Positions 1 to 4,792 of a stretch of DNA of 6,599 nucleotides are shown one piece after another (within the stretch, counting starts at the first letter, position 1; each line of letters begins with the position of its first letter). The notes below the pieces were generated by a model. It made no database searches. It was not told the origin of the DNA and was given only the letters and a program-made list of their open reading frames with translations. This DNA is from Solirubrobacterales bacterium. GTDB lineage: Bacteria; Actinomycetota; Thermoleophilia; Solirubrobacterales; Solirubrobacteraceae. The stretch is taken from positions 1 through 6,599 of the forward strand of contig JAOPZU010000641.1 in NCBI GenBank assembly GCA_025963955.1, written 5' to 3'. Made by a program: the position numbers and the translations under genes.

Positions 1-313
1 CGGTCAAGGCGTCACGCACGGCAGCCTCCTGCCGGCGCCCCTCCGCCGCGTAGCCGTCCTCGAAGTCCTCGATGATCTGGAAGGTCCAGCGGTCGGCGAT
101 GACGTTGCGGCCCAGCAGCCGCTCCCGCAGAGGCTCCGCGAGGTCCTCGCGACCGGCCTGCCCGAGCGCTTCGAGCACGTCGTCGAGCGCCAGGTCCGCC
201 GACCCGATCAGCTGATGGAAGGAGTAGAGATGACCGCGGGCGCGCTCGAAGGTCTCCAGCGCTTCGGTCATCTTCCCGGCGGCCTCGATCTCGCTGTCCG
301 TGGGGTCGCTCAT
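1..313 (-). CDS. Conserved hypothetical protein, N-terminal 104 residues (C-terminus beyond the left edge)
   Basis: Reading leftward from the ATG at 313-311 gives 104 uninterrupted codons that run off the window edge. The visible part is soluble, acidic and mostly helical, with no signal peptide or membrane segment. It begins MSDPTDSEIEAAGKMTEALE. Recognisable stretches are ERARGHLYSFHQLIG (about residues 23-37), a helical region with DDVLEALGQAGREDLAEPL (44-62), and GRNVIADRWTFQIIEDFEDG (68-87). The ERARGHLYxFHQL and GRNVxxxRWTFQ pattern resembles, from memory, a short actinobacterial family of unknown function, so no activity is assigned. There is no Shine-Dalgarno sequence, but a GGGCAGCG element lies 15 nt before the ATG, as at other starts here, which supports this start over the internal Met15. 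The gene is divergent from the HAD gene (84 bp between the starts). Coding confidence is high; function is unknown. Confidence 0.8.
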   Translation of the reverse strand, partial: MSDPTDSEIEAAGKMTEALETFERARGHLYSFHQLIGSADLALDDVLEALGQAGREDLAEPLRERLLGRNVIADRWTFQIIEDFEDGYAAEGRRQEAAVRDALT

Positions 314-320
314 GAGCGCT

Positions 321-328
321 CGCTGCCC
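321..328 (-). promoter_or_regulatory. Candidate -10 element (GGGCAGCG) of the hypothetical gene
   Basis: On the minus strand GGGCAGCG begins 15 nt before the ATG at 313. It matches, with one substitution (C for T), the GGGTAGCG found at exactly the same distance before the starts at 398 and 2083. If it is a -10 box, transcription would start at or next to the start codon, giving a leaderless mRNA. This is inferred from recurrence only. Confidence 0.35.
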
Positions 329-343
329 GGCCCGCCGGGCCGG
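327..343. repeat. GC-rich inverted repeat between divergent genes
   Basis: CCGGCCC (327-333) and GGGCCGG (337-343) form a perfect 7-bp stem around GCC. The repeat sits between the divergent starts at 313 and 398, and its left arm overlaps the candidate -10 of the minus-strand gene. It could be an operator, but such palindromes arise easily in DNA this GC-rich. Confidence 0.3.
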
Positions 344-351
344 CAAACGGG

Positions 352-365
352 ACGGCGTATGCCGT
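352..365. repeat. Inverted repeat ACGGC-GTAT-GCCGT upstream of the HAD gene
   Basis: ACGGC (352-356) and GCCGT (361-365) are perfect complements around GTAT. A wider arm pair, CAAACGG (344-350) and CCGTTTG (362-368), gives an alternative pairing. The repeat lies about 20-30 nt upstream of the candidate -10 at 383-390, roughly where the -35 region would be, so an operator role is possible but unproven. Confidence 0.3.
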
Positions 366-382
366 TTGTGCCGGATTCGCCC

Positions 383-390
383 GGGTAGCG
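383..390 (+). promoter_or_regulatory. Candidate -10 element (GGGTAGCG) of the HAD gene
   Basis: GGGTAGCG starts 15 nt before the GTG at 398, placing its TA at -12/-11 relative to that codon. This is where a -10 box would lie if transcription began at the start codon. The same 8-mer at the same distance precedes the start at 2083. The purine run GGGGA directly abuts the GTG, too close to act as a ribosome binding site, which also suggests leaderless initiation. Confidence 0.45.
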
Positions 391-397
391 GCGGGGA

Positions 398-1081
398 GTG
401 CCCGACGCCAAGCCGACCACCCCGCCCGCCGCGATCCTCGACATCGACGGGACCCTGGTGGACACGAACTTCCAGCACTCGCTGTCGTGGTACGAGGCCT
501 TCCGCCAGCACGGCGTGCACCTGCCGGTGTGGCGCATCCACCGCCACCTCGGCATGGGCGGGGATCAGCTCGTGGCCTCCCTGACCGACCCGGCCTTCGA
601 CGCCGCGCACGGGGACGCAGTCCGGACCGCCGAGAGCGCCCTGTACCTCGCCGCGATGCGGAGCGTCGCGCCGCTGGAGGGGGCCCGCGACCTCATCGAG
701 CTGCTGCGCCGCCGCGGCCACGCGATCATCCTGGCGAGCTCGGCCAAGGCGGCCGAGGTCGACCACTACATCGACCTGCTCGAGGCCCGCGGCCGCGTGG
801 ACGGCTGGACGACCTCCGCCGACGTGGAGCACACCAAGCCGAGCCCGGACCTCGTCCGCGCCGCCCTCGACAAGCTCGAGGACGGGCAGCAGGCCGTGAT
901 GATCGGGGACACTCCGTGGGACGTGGAGGCCGCGCGCGGCGCCGGGGTCGAGACGATCGCGGTGCGGACAGGCGGCTTCTCGGGGGCCGAGCTCGAGGAG
1001 GCCGGCGCGGTCGCGGTCTTCGACTCGATCGTGGAGCTCGCCGAGGCGATCGACGACACCCCGCTCGGCGCCGGGCGGTAG
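398..1081 (+). CDS. HAD-superfamily hydrolase (subfamily IA phosphatase / beta-phosphoglucomutase-like)
   Basis: The 227-residue product has all four HAD motifs. Motif I is DIDGT, with nucleophile Asp15 and general acid/base Asp17. Motif II is the Ser114/Ser115 region in ILASSAK. Motif III is Lys147 in TKPSPD. Motif IV is GDTPWD, with Asp171 and Asp175 as the likely magnesium ligands. A helical cap inserted between motifs I and II (about residues 24-90) and the overall length are typical of subfamily IA enzymes such as phosphoglycolate phosphatase and beta-phosphoglucomutase. These act on small phosphorylated metabolites through a phospho-aspartate. The substrate cannot be read from the sequence. 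No signal peptide is seen, so it should be cytosolic. The GTG at 398 is chosen because only nine residues precede the first beta strand and the promoter-like motif sits 15 nt upstream. The gene stands alone: divergent on its left, convergent on its right with a 21-bp gap. Confidence 0.9.
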   Translation: MPDAKPTTPPAAILDIDGTLVDTNFQHSLSWYEAFRQHGVHLPVWRIHRHLGMGGDQLVASLTDPAFDAAHGDAVRTAESALYLAAMRSVAPLEGARDLIELLRRRGHAIILASSAKAAEVDHYIDLLEARGRVDGWTTSADVEHTKPSPDLVRAALDKLEDGQQAVMIGDTPWDVEAARGAGVETIAVRTGGFSGAELEEAGAVAVFDSIVELAEAIDDTPLGAGR

Positions 1082-1092
1082 GCCGACCGACG

Positions 1093-1105
1093 TGAGCCCC
1101 GCTCA
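1093..1105. terminator. Short hairpin between convergent genes, possible weak bidirectional terminator
   Basis: TGAGC (1093-1097) and GCTCA (1101-1105) form a perfect 5-bp stem with a CCC loop, overlapping the stop codon of the minus-strand oxidoreductase. It sits just after the HAD stop, where both transcripts would end. There is no T tract on either side and the stem is short, so the terminator assignment is weak. Confidence 0.2.
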
Positions 1106-2083
1106 GCCGCGGAGCGCCGGCAGCACCGTCTCGCCGTAGACGCGGATCGTGCCCTCCGGGTCCGCGCCCGAGACGTTCTGCAGGCAGACGACGTCCGCCC
1201 CCAGCCCCTCGATCTCGCGGATGCGGGCGATGTGCTCGTCGGGGTCCGCGGACACGACGAAGCCCTCGCGCAGCGCGTCGTCGTCGACGCCGTCCTCGTC
1301 CGCCTGCGCCTGGATCGCCTCCGGGCTCCCGATGGCGTCCTTGTAGACGCTGTCCGGCTGCGCGCCGCGCCAGCCGCGCGCGCCGTCGATCACGGCCTCC
1401 TCGCTCGCGGCCCAGGCGATGCCCGTGTGGAGGATCACCCGGCCGTCCGGGAGTCCCGCGGACGTGCGGGAGGCGCGGTAGGCGTCGAGGATCTCGGGGA
1501 CCCCCTCGGGGTCGGCGAGGGTCCAGACGCCGTCGCCGTAGCGGCCTGCGACCTCCGCGGCCTGCGGGCCGAAGGCGGAGACGTACAGCTTCGGCCGCGA
1601 GGCGGCGCGGGTGTGCAGCTTGGCCTCCTTGACCGCGAACCACCCGTGGTCGGCGGTGACCGTCTCGCCGGCCCACAGGCGCGTGATGACGTCGAGCGCC
1701 TGGTCCATGCGCTCGATCTGCTCGCCCGTGGAGGGCCAGTCCGCCCCGCAGGCGATCTCGTTCAGCGCCTCGCCGGAGCCGACGCCGAGGAAGGTCCGCC
1801 CGGGGTAGAGCTCCTCGAGCGTTATGAACGCCTGCGCCACCACGGCGGGGTGGTAGCGGTGGACGAGCGCGGTGACGCCCGTGCCGAGCGGCAGGCTCGT
1901 CCGCTGCCCGGCGGCCCCGAGCCAGACCCAGGCGTTGCCGGATTCGCCGTCCGGGAACCAGGGCTGGAAGTGGTCGGAGCAGCCGATGCCGTCGAAGCCG
2001 GCGGCCTCGGCCTGCACGGCCTGCTCGATGAGGGCGCTCGGGGTGAACTGCTCGTGGGAGGCGCTGAACCAGTAGTCGGTCAT
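1103..2083 (-). CDS. LLM-class F420-dependent oxidoreductase, Fgd-like (glucose-6-phosphate dehydrogenase family)
   Basis: The 326-residue product matches the luciferase-like TIM-barrel family and most resembles mycobacterial F420-dependent glucose-6-phosphate dehydrogenase (FGD). Shared signatures are SASHEQFTP (residues 7-15), SDHFQPW (36-42), GTGV (67-70), HPAVVAQAF (78-86), GVGSGEALNEIA (100-111), GRYGDG (180-185) and ADPDE (279-283). By alignment by eye, His38 and Glu105 occupy the positions of the FGD catalytic residues His40 and Glu109. Of the FGD phosphate ligands Lys198, Lys259 and Arg283, only Lys259 has a likely match (Lys248). The other two positions read Asp191 (in TLAD) and Gly274. 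F420 use is therefore likely, but glucose-6-phosphate is doubtful; another alcohol or sugar is possible. It is presumably a cytosolic hydride-transfer enzyme. The start at 2083 fits the family N-terminus and has GGGTAGCG 15 nt upstream. It is a single gene, divergent from the ku operon. Confidence 0.9.
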   Translation of the reverse strand: MTDYWFSASHEQFTPSALIEQAVQAEAAGFDGIGCSDHFQPWFPDGESGNAWVWLGAAGQRTSLPLGTGVTALVHRYHPAVVAQAFITLEELYPGRTFLGVGSGEALNEIACGADWPSTGEQIERMDQALDVITRLWAGETVTADHGWFAVKEAKLHTRAASRPKLYVSAFGPQAAEVAGRYGDGVWTLADPEGVPEILDAYRASRTSAGLPDGRVILHTGIAWAASEEAVIDGARGWRGAQPDSVYKDAIGSPEAIQAQADEDGVDDDALREGFVVSADPDEHIARIREIEGLGADVVCLQNVSGADPEGTIRVYGETVLPALRG

Positions 2084-2148
2084 ACGGCGTCGCTACCCGG
2101 CCCGGGCGTGTGGATGCGCCGCGAGCCGGGCATCCCTGCCGCCGTATG
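2081..2148. repeat. 9-bp inverted repeat spanning two divergent start codons
   Basis: CATACGGCG at 2081-2089 is the exact reverse complement of CGCCGTATG at 2140-2148. Each arm contains a start codon: the oxidoreductase ATG on the minus strand and the first ku ATG on the plus strand. The arms are 50 bp apart. A shorter interrupted palindrome, CCCGG-C-CCGGG (2096-2106), lies between them. The arrangement would suit a regulator or a translational signal shared by the two divergent genes, but no such factor is known from the sequence. Confidence 0.4.
2091..2098 (-). promoter_or_regulatory. Candidate -10 element (GGGTAGCG) of the Fgd-like gene
   Basis: On the minus strand GGGTAGCG begins 15 nt before the ATG at 2083, identical in sequence and spacing to the copy before the HAD gene. 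No purine-rich ribosome binding site lies between the motif and the ATG, so leaderless translation is the simplest reading. Confidence 0.45.
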
Positions 2149-3021
2149 CCACGCTCCTTGATGAACGCCACGATCGTCTTCGCCGGCGTGGCCGTCCCGG
2201 TCAAGCTCCACACCGCCACGACGAGTGAGACGGTGAGCTTCCACGAGGTCCACCTGAAGGATGGCGGGCGCATCGAGCACCGGCGCTTCTGCACCAAGGA
2301 GGACAAGGAGGTCCCCTACGAGGAGATCGCCAAGGGCCACGAGATCGCGGACGGCGAGTACGCGGTCCTCACTAAGGAGCAGCTCGCCGCCGCGATGCCG
2401 AGCGGCGACAAGACGATCCGCATCGAGGAGTTCGTCCCGGCCGGCGACGTCGCCCCGATCCTCTTCGACAAGGGCTACCACCTGGGCGTCGGCGAGGGCG
2501 GAGCGGACGGCTACCGGCTGCTGCACGACGCGCTCGTGAAGACGAAGCGCTTCGGCATCGCCTTCTTCGTCTTCCACGACCGCGAGCGCCTGGCGGCCGT
2601 CCGCCCGCAGGACGGCGTCCTGGTGCTGCAGACGCTGCGCCCGGCGGACGCGCTCGTCGCGCTGGACGACGTCCGACCGGACGCGGACGACGCGCGGGCC
2701 CCGACCGCCAAGGAGCGCAAGATGGCCGAGCAGCTGATCGAGGCGCTCCACGAGGAGTTCGACCCGACCGCCTACGAGGACGAGCACCGCGAGCTCGTGC
2801 TGAAGCTCATCGAGCAGAAGGCCGCGGGGAAGGACATCGACCTGCCCGAGCCGGAGGACAGCGAGCCCACGGACGACCTCGCGGCGGCGCTGCAGGCGAG
2901 CCTCGACGAGCGTGCGCACGGCGGCCGCCGCCGCCGGGCAAACACCGGGAAGGCCGCGCCGGCAGCGAAGCACCGACGCGCGTCACCGTCCGCCGCGAAG
3001 AAGAAGAAGGGCCAGAGCTGA
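2146..3021 (+). CDS. ku: Ku protein, first of a tandem pair (non-homologous end joining), basic C-terminal tail
   Basis: This 291-residue bacterial Ku encircles DNA ends and, with LigD-type ligases, drives non-homologous end joining. The core runs from about residue 8 to 180, with VPVKL (17-21), FHEVHLKDG (32-40), HRRFC (45-49), KEVPYEEI (54-61) and IEEFV (93-97). It is followed by the bacterial helical region ELI-like MAEQLIEAL to KLIEQKAAGKDI (about 193-231). DLAAALQASL (244-253) matches the C-terminal motif of bacterial Ku near the LigD-contact region. Residues 257-291 form a strongly Arg/Lys-rich tail, as in Ku proteins with extended DNA-binding tails. The usual N-terminal Trp is Met6 here (SLMNATIVF). 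Start 2146 matches the family's MPRS opening; a GTG at 2110 would add 12 atypical residues. No ribosome binding site is evident. The stop overlaps the next ku start as TGATG. Confidence 0.93.
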   Translation: MPRSLMNATIVFAGVAVPVKLHTATTSETVSFHEVHLKDGGRIEHRRFCTKEDKEVPYEEIAKGHEIADGEYAVLTKEQLAAAMPSGDKTIRIEEFVPAGDVAPILFDKGYHLGVGEGGADGYRLLHDALVKTKRFGIAFFVFHDRERLAAVRPQDGVLVLQTLRPADALVALDDVRPDADDARAPTAKERKMAEQLIEALHEEFDPTAYEDEHRELVLKLIEQKAAGKDIDLPEPEDSEPTDDLAAALQASLDERAHGGRRRRANTGKAAPAAKHRRASPSAAKKKKGQS

Positions 3022-3821
3022 TGGCCCGCGTGATGTGGAACGGGTCGCTGTCCTTCGGCCTGATCAACGTGCCCGTGCAGCTCGTGGGCGCCGTCGTCGA
3101 CCGCGACGTGCACTTCCGCCAGCTCCACGAGAAGGACGGGGCGCCCATCGAGACCCGCCGCTTCTGCGCGGAGGAGGGCAAGGAGGTCCCCTTCGACCAG
3201 ATCGGCCACGGCTTCGAGACGGAGAACGGCACGCAGGTCGTCCTCACGGATGAGGAGCTCGACGCCGCCGCTCCCCGCAAGACCCGGACGATCGACATCG
3301 AGGCGTTCGTCGACGCGGCCGCGATCGACCCCCTGCTCCTCGACCACCCGTACGTGCTGCTGCCGGCGGGGGAGACGGACGGGGTGCGTCGCGCCTACCG
3401 CCTGCTGGCGGAGGTCATCGAGGGGTCGGGGCGCGTGGCGCTCGGCCGGGTCGTGCTGCGCGCGAAGGAGCACCTGGTCGCCGTCGGCGTGCGGGAGGGC
3501 CTCCTCGCGGTCACGACGATGCGCTTCCACGACGAGCTGCGCCCTGCGTCCGACGTGGACACGGGCGGCGCGCGCAAGCCGAGCGCGGCCAAGCTCAAGG
3601 CGGCCGTCGACCTGATCGGCGAGTTGTCCGCCGACTGGGACCCGGACCGCTACGAGGACCGGCACCGCAAGCGGCTGGAAGCGGCGGTCGCGGGTGCCGA
3701 CCGCACCGAGCACCTCGACGACGGGGACGACGACGCGGCCGGCTCCGGGACGCCGGGCGCGACCGCCGGCAGCGACCTCATGGACGTCCTCAAGGCGAGC
3801 CTGGCGAAGGCGCGCTCGTGA
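3021..3821 (+). CDS. ku: Ku protein, second of a tandem pair, acidic linker and LigD-contact motif
   Basis: This 266-residue Ku paralog starts one base into the stop codon of the preceding ku (TGATG), so the two are co-transcribed and probably translationally coupled. A weak purine run, AAGAAGAAGG, precedes the ATG. It keeps the canonical bacterial N-terminus MWNGSLSFGLINVPV (residues 5-19), then FRQLHEKDG (32-40), RRFC (46-49), KEVPFDQI (54-61), IEAFV (93-97) and MRFHDEL (167-173). The helical region is about 189-224. The linker is acidic (HLDDGDDD, 231-238), and the protein ends with DLMDVLKASL (252-261), the bacterial Ku C-terminal motif, with almost no basic tail. Both paralogs have only the first Cys of the Cys pair seen in mycobacterial Ku (VCxxC). 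It may form a homodimer, or a heterodimer with the first Ku. Its last 32 bp overlap the convergent dehydrogenase gene. Confidence 0.93.
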   Translation: MARVMWNGSLSFGLINVPVQLVGAVVDRDVHFRQLHEKDGAPIETRRFCAEEGKEVPFDQIGHGFETENGTQVVLTDEELDAAAPRKTRTIDIEAFVDAAAIDPLLLDHPYVLLPAGETDGVRRAYRLLAEVIEGSGRVALGRVVLRAKEHLVAVGVREGLLAVTTMRFHDELRPASDVDTGGARKPSAAKLKAAVDLIGELSADWDPDRYEDRHRKRLEAAVAGADRTEHLDDGDDDAAGSGTPGATAGSDLMDVLKASLAKARS

Positions 3822-4671
3822 GGAAGGTGGCCGAGAGGTCGCGCTCGCCGTGGGTCTGCGCGCCCTCGTCGAAACGCTCGCGGATCGCGCGCAGCATCGG
3901 CAGCCGCAGGCCGGCCATCCCGGCGGCGTCGTCCACGAGGCCGGCGTCCTTGGCCGCCATGGCGAGGGTGAAGGCGGGCGCGAACTCGCGGTCGAGCATG
4001 CCGCGGCCCTTGCTCTGCAGGTAGGGGACGTCGAGCGGCCCCCCGCCGACGGCCTCCAGCAGCAGGGCGCCGTCGAGCTCGAGCCCCTCCGCCAGCGCGA
4101 GCGCCTCCGCCGCACCCTCGACGATCGCCAGCAGCCAGGCGTTGGCCACGAGCTTCAGCCGGCTGCCCGCGCCGGCCTCGCCGGTCCACAGGGTCCGGCC
4201 GCCGACCGCGTCCAGCAGCGGCGCCAGGGGCTCACGCTGCGCCTGCGGGCCCGACCCGAGGACGACGAGCGTGCCGGCCTCGGCCGGCTGGACCGTCCCC
4301 AGCACGGGGGCGTCGACGAAGGCGATCCCGCGCTCGCGGGCCAGGGCGGTGCAGGCGTCCGTCCCCGCCACGCCGATCGTGCTCATCTGCAGCCAGACGG
4401 ACGGGCCGTCCAGGACCCCGTCCTCGCGGACGGCGGCGAGGACCGCGTCCGCGTCGCTGAGCATGCTGAGCACGACGTCGGCGCCGTCGGCGGCCTCCGC
4501 GGCACTCGCGCAGACGCGCACGCCGTCCTCCCGCAGGGGATCGGCCTTCTCCGGCGTGCGGTTCCAGGCGCGGACGGTCAGGCCGGCGCGGGCGAGGTTG
4601 CGGGTCATCGGCAGGCCCATGCGGCCGCCGGCGCCCAGGACGGCGACGGTCTGGAGTCGTGGCGTGGTCAT
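3790..4671 (-). CDS. NAD(P)-dependent oxidoreductase of the beta-hydroxyacid dehydrogenase (3-hydroxyisobutyrate dehydrogenase-like) family
   Basis: The 293-residue protein has the standard two-domain fold of this family. It opens with the Rossmann strand VAVLGAGGRMGLPM (9-22), whose GxGxxG-like GAGGRMG binds the dinucleotide. WNRT (36-39) puts an Arg after the second beta strand, which in this family usually means NADP preference. DAPVLGTVQPAEAGTL (120-135) is the substrate-binding segment, and GAGSRLKLVANAW (167-179) carries catalytic Lys173 and Asn177. The substrate segment differs from the usual DAPVSGG: Leu124-Gly-Thr126 replaces Ser-Gly-Gly. A classical 3-hydroxyisobutyrate or tartronate-semialdehyde substrate is therefore uncertain, and imine-reductase-like or other reductase activity remains open. 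An open frame continues upstream of the start, but the family N-terminus fixes the ATG at 4671, with GGGTACCT 16 nt before it. The gene is divergent from the membrane protein, and its 3' end overlaps the second ku. Confidence 0.9.
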   Translation of the reverse strand: MTTPRLQTVAVLGAGGRMGLPMTRNLARAGLTVRAWNRTPEKADPLREDGVRVCASAAEAADGADVVLSMLSDADAVLAAVREDGVLDGPSVWLQMSTIGVAGTDACTALARERGIAFVDAPVLGTVQPAEAGTLVVLGSGPQAQREPLAPLLDAVGGRTLWTGEAGAGSRLKLVANAWLLAIVEGAAEALALAEGLELDGALLLEAVGGGPLDVPYLQSKGRGMLDREFAPAFTLAMAAKDAGLVDDAAGMAGLRLPMLRAIRERFDEGAQTHGERDLSATFLTSAPSPGSP

Positions 4672-4679
4672 GCGCGGGC

Positions 4680-4687
4680 AGGTACCC
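4680..4687 (-). promoter_or_regulatory. Candidate -10 element (GGGTACCT) of the dehydrogenase gene
   Basis: On the minus strand GGGTACCT begins 16 nt before the ATG at 4671, a close variant of the GGGTAGCG motif at two other starts. A TTGCCG hexamer on the same strand (4705-4700) could be a -35, but the 15-nt spacer is short. No ribosome binding site is seen between the motif and the ATG. Confidence 0.4.
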
Positions 4688-4711
4688 CGCCGGTCCGCAC
4701 GGCAACCGCCG

Positions 4712-4727
4712 GCGTGCGAAAGCACGC
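4712..4727. repeat. Perfect 6-bp inverted repeat with GAAA centre, candidate operator
   Basis: GCGTGC (4712-4717), GAAA (4718-4721) and GCACGC (4722-4727) form a perfect inverted repeat in the 88-bp region between two divergent starts. It lies upstream of both candidate -10 elements. If those promoters are right it is in neither transcript, which favours a protein-binding site over an RNA hairpin. Its right arm falls about where the -35 of the membrane-protein promoter would be. Confidence 0.4.
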
Positions 4728-4743
4728 ATCCGTATGTACAGTC

Positions 4744-4752
4744 GTGTAGCTT
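4744..4752 (+). promoter_or_regulatory. Candidate -10 element (GTGTAGCTT) of the membrane-protein transcript
   Basis: TAGCTT (4747-4752) fits the actinobacterial TAnnnT form of a -10 box better than the other copies here. It starts 13 nt before a GTG at 4760, so transcription should begin at about 4759-4760. The mRNA would reach the membrane-protein GTG at 4789 after about 29 nt. Confidence 0.45.
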
Positions 4753-4759
4753 TCGTCCC

Positions 4760-4792
4760 GTGAGCCACCCGAAGCCCCTGGAGTGCCCGTGA
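4760..4792 (+). CDS. Possible 10-codon leader ORF overlapping the membrane-protein start
   Basis: GTG at 4760 opens a short frame encoding MSHPKPLECP and ends at TGA 4790-4792, which overlaps the membrane-protein GTG as GTGA. The GTG sits 13 nt after the candidate -10 TA, the same geometry as the leaderless starts nearby, so it could be the first codon of the mRNA. The ribosome binding site for the next gene (GGAG, 4780-4783) lies inside it. Translation of this ORF could therefore couple to, or regulate, the downstream gene. It is very short and could be a chance frame; there is no comparative support. Confidence 0.3.
   Translation: MSHPKPLECP
4780..4783 (+). promoter_or_regulatory. Ribosome binding site GGAG for the membrane protein
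   Basis: GGAG ends five bases before the GTG at 4789. This is the clearest Shine-Dalgarno match at any start in the window, and it decides that start. The contrast with the other genes suggests this one is not itself leaderless. Confidence 0.6.

Noticed and set aside
360..389. Nine-codon ATG frame (MPFVPDSPG) upstream of the HAD gene, considered as a leader peptide
   Set aside because: It ends inside the candidate -10 element, so it would not be transcribed from that promoter.
2110..2145. Upstream GTG as start of the first ku, adding 12 residues
   Set aside because: The extra residues (MDAPRAGHPCRR) do not resemble Ku, and the ATG at 2146 gives the usual MPRS opening. The GTG cannot be fully excluded without transcript data.
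726..2306. Minus-strand open frame of 526 codons overlapping the Fgd-like gene in another frame
   Set aside because: The translation is dominated by Arg, Gly, Pro and Ala with no domain, while the neighbouring frame on the same strand gives a clean Fgd-like protein.
2998..3010. AAG triplet run near the first ku stop, considered as a slippage site or microsatellite
   Set aside because: It simply encodes the Lys run of the basic Ku tail and doubles as a weak purine-rich site before the second ku. It is only four repeats long.
3694..4749. Plus-strand 351-codon frame antisense to the dehydrogenase
   Set aside because: It is compositionally biased, has no recognisable motif, and lies antisense to a gene with intact catalytic motifs.
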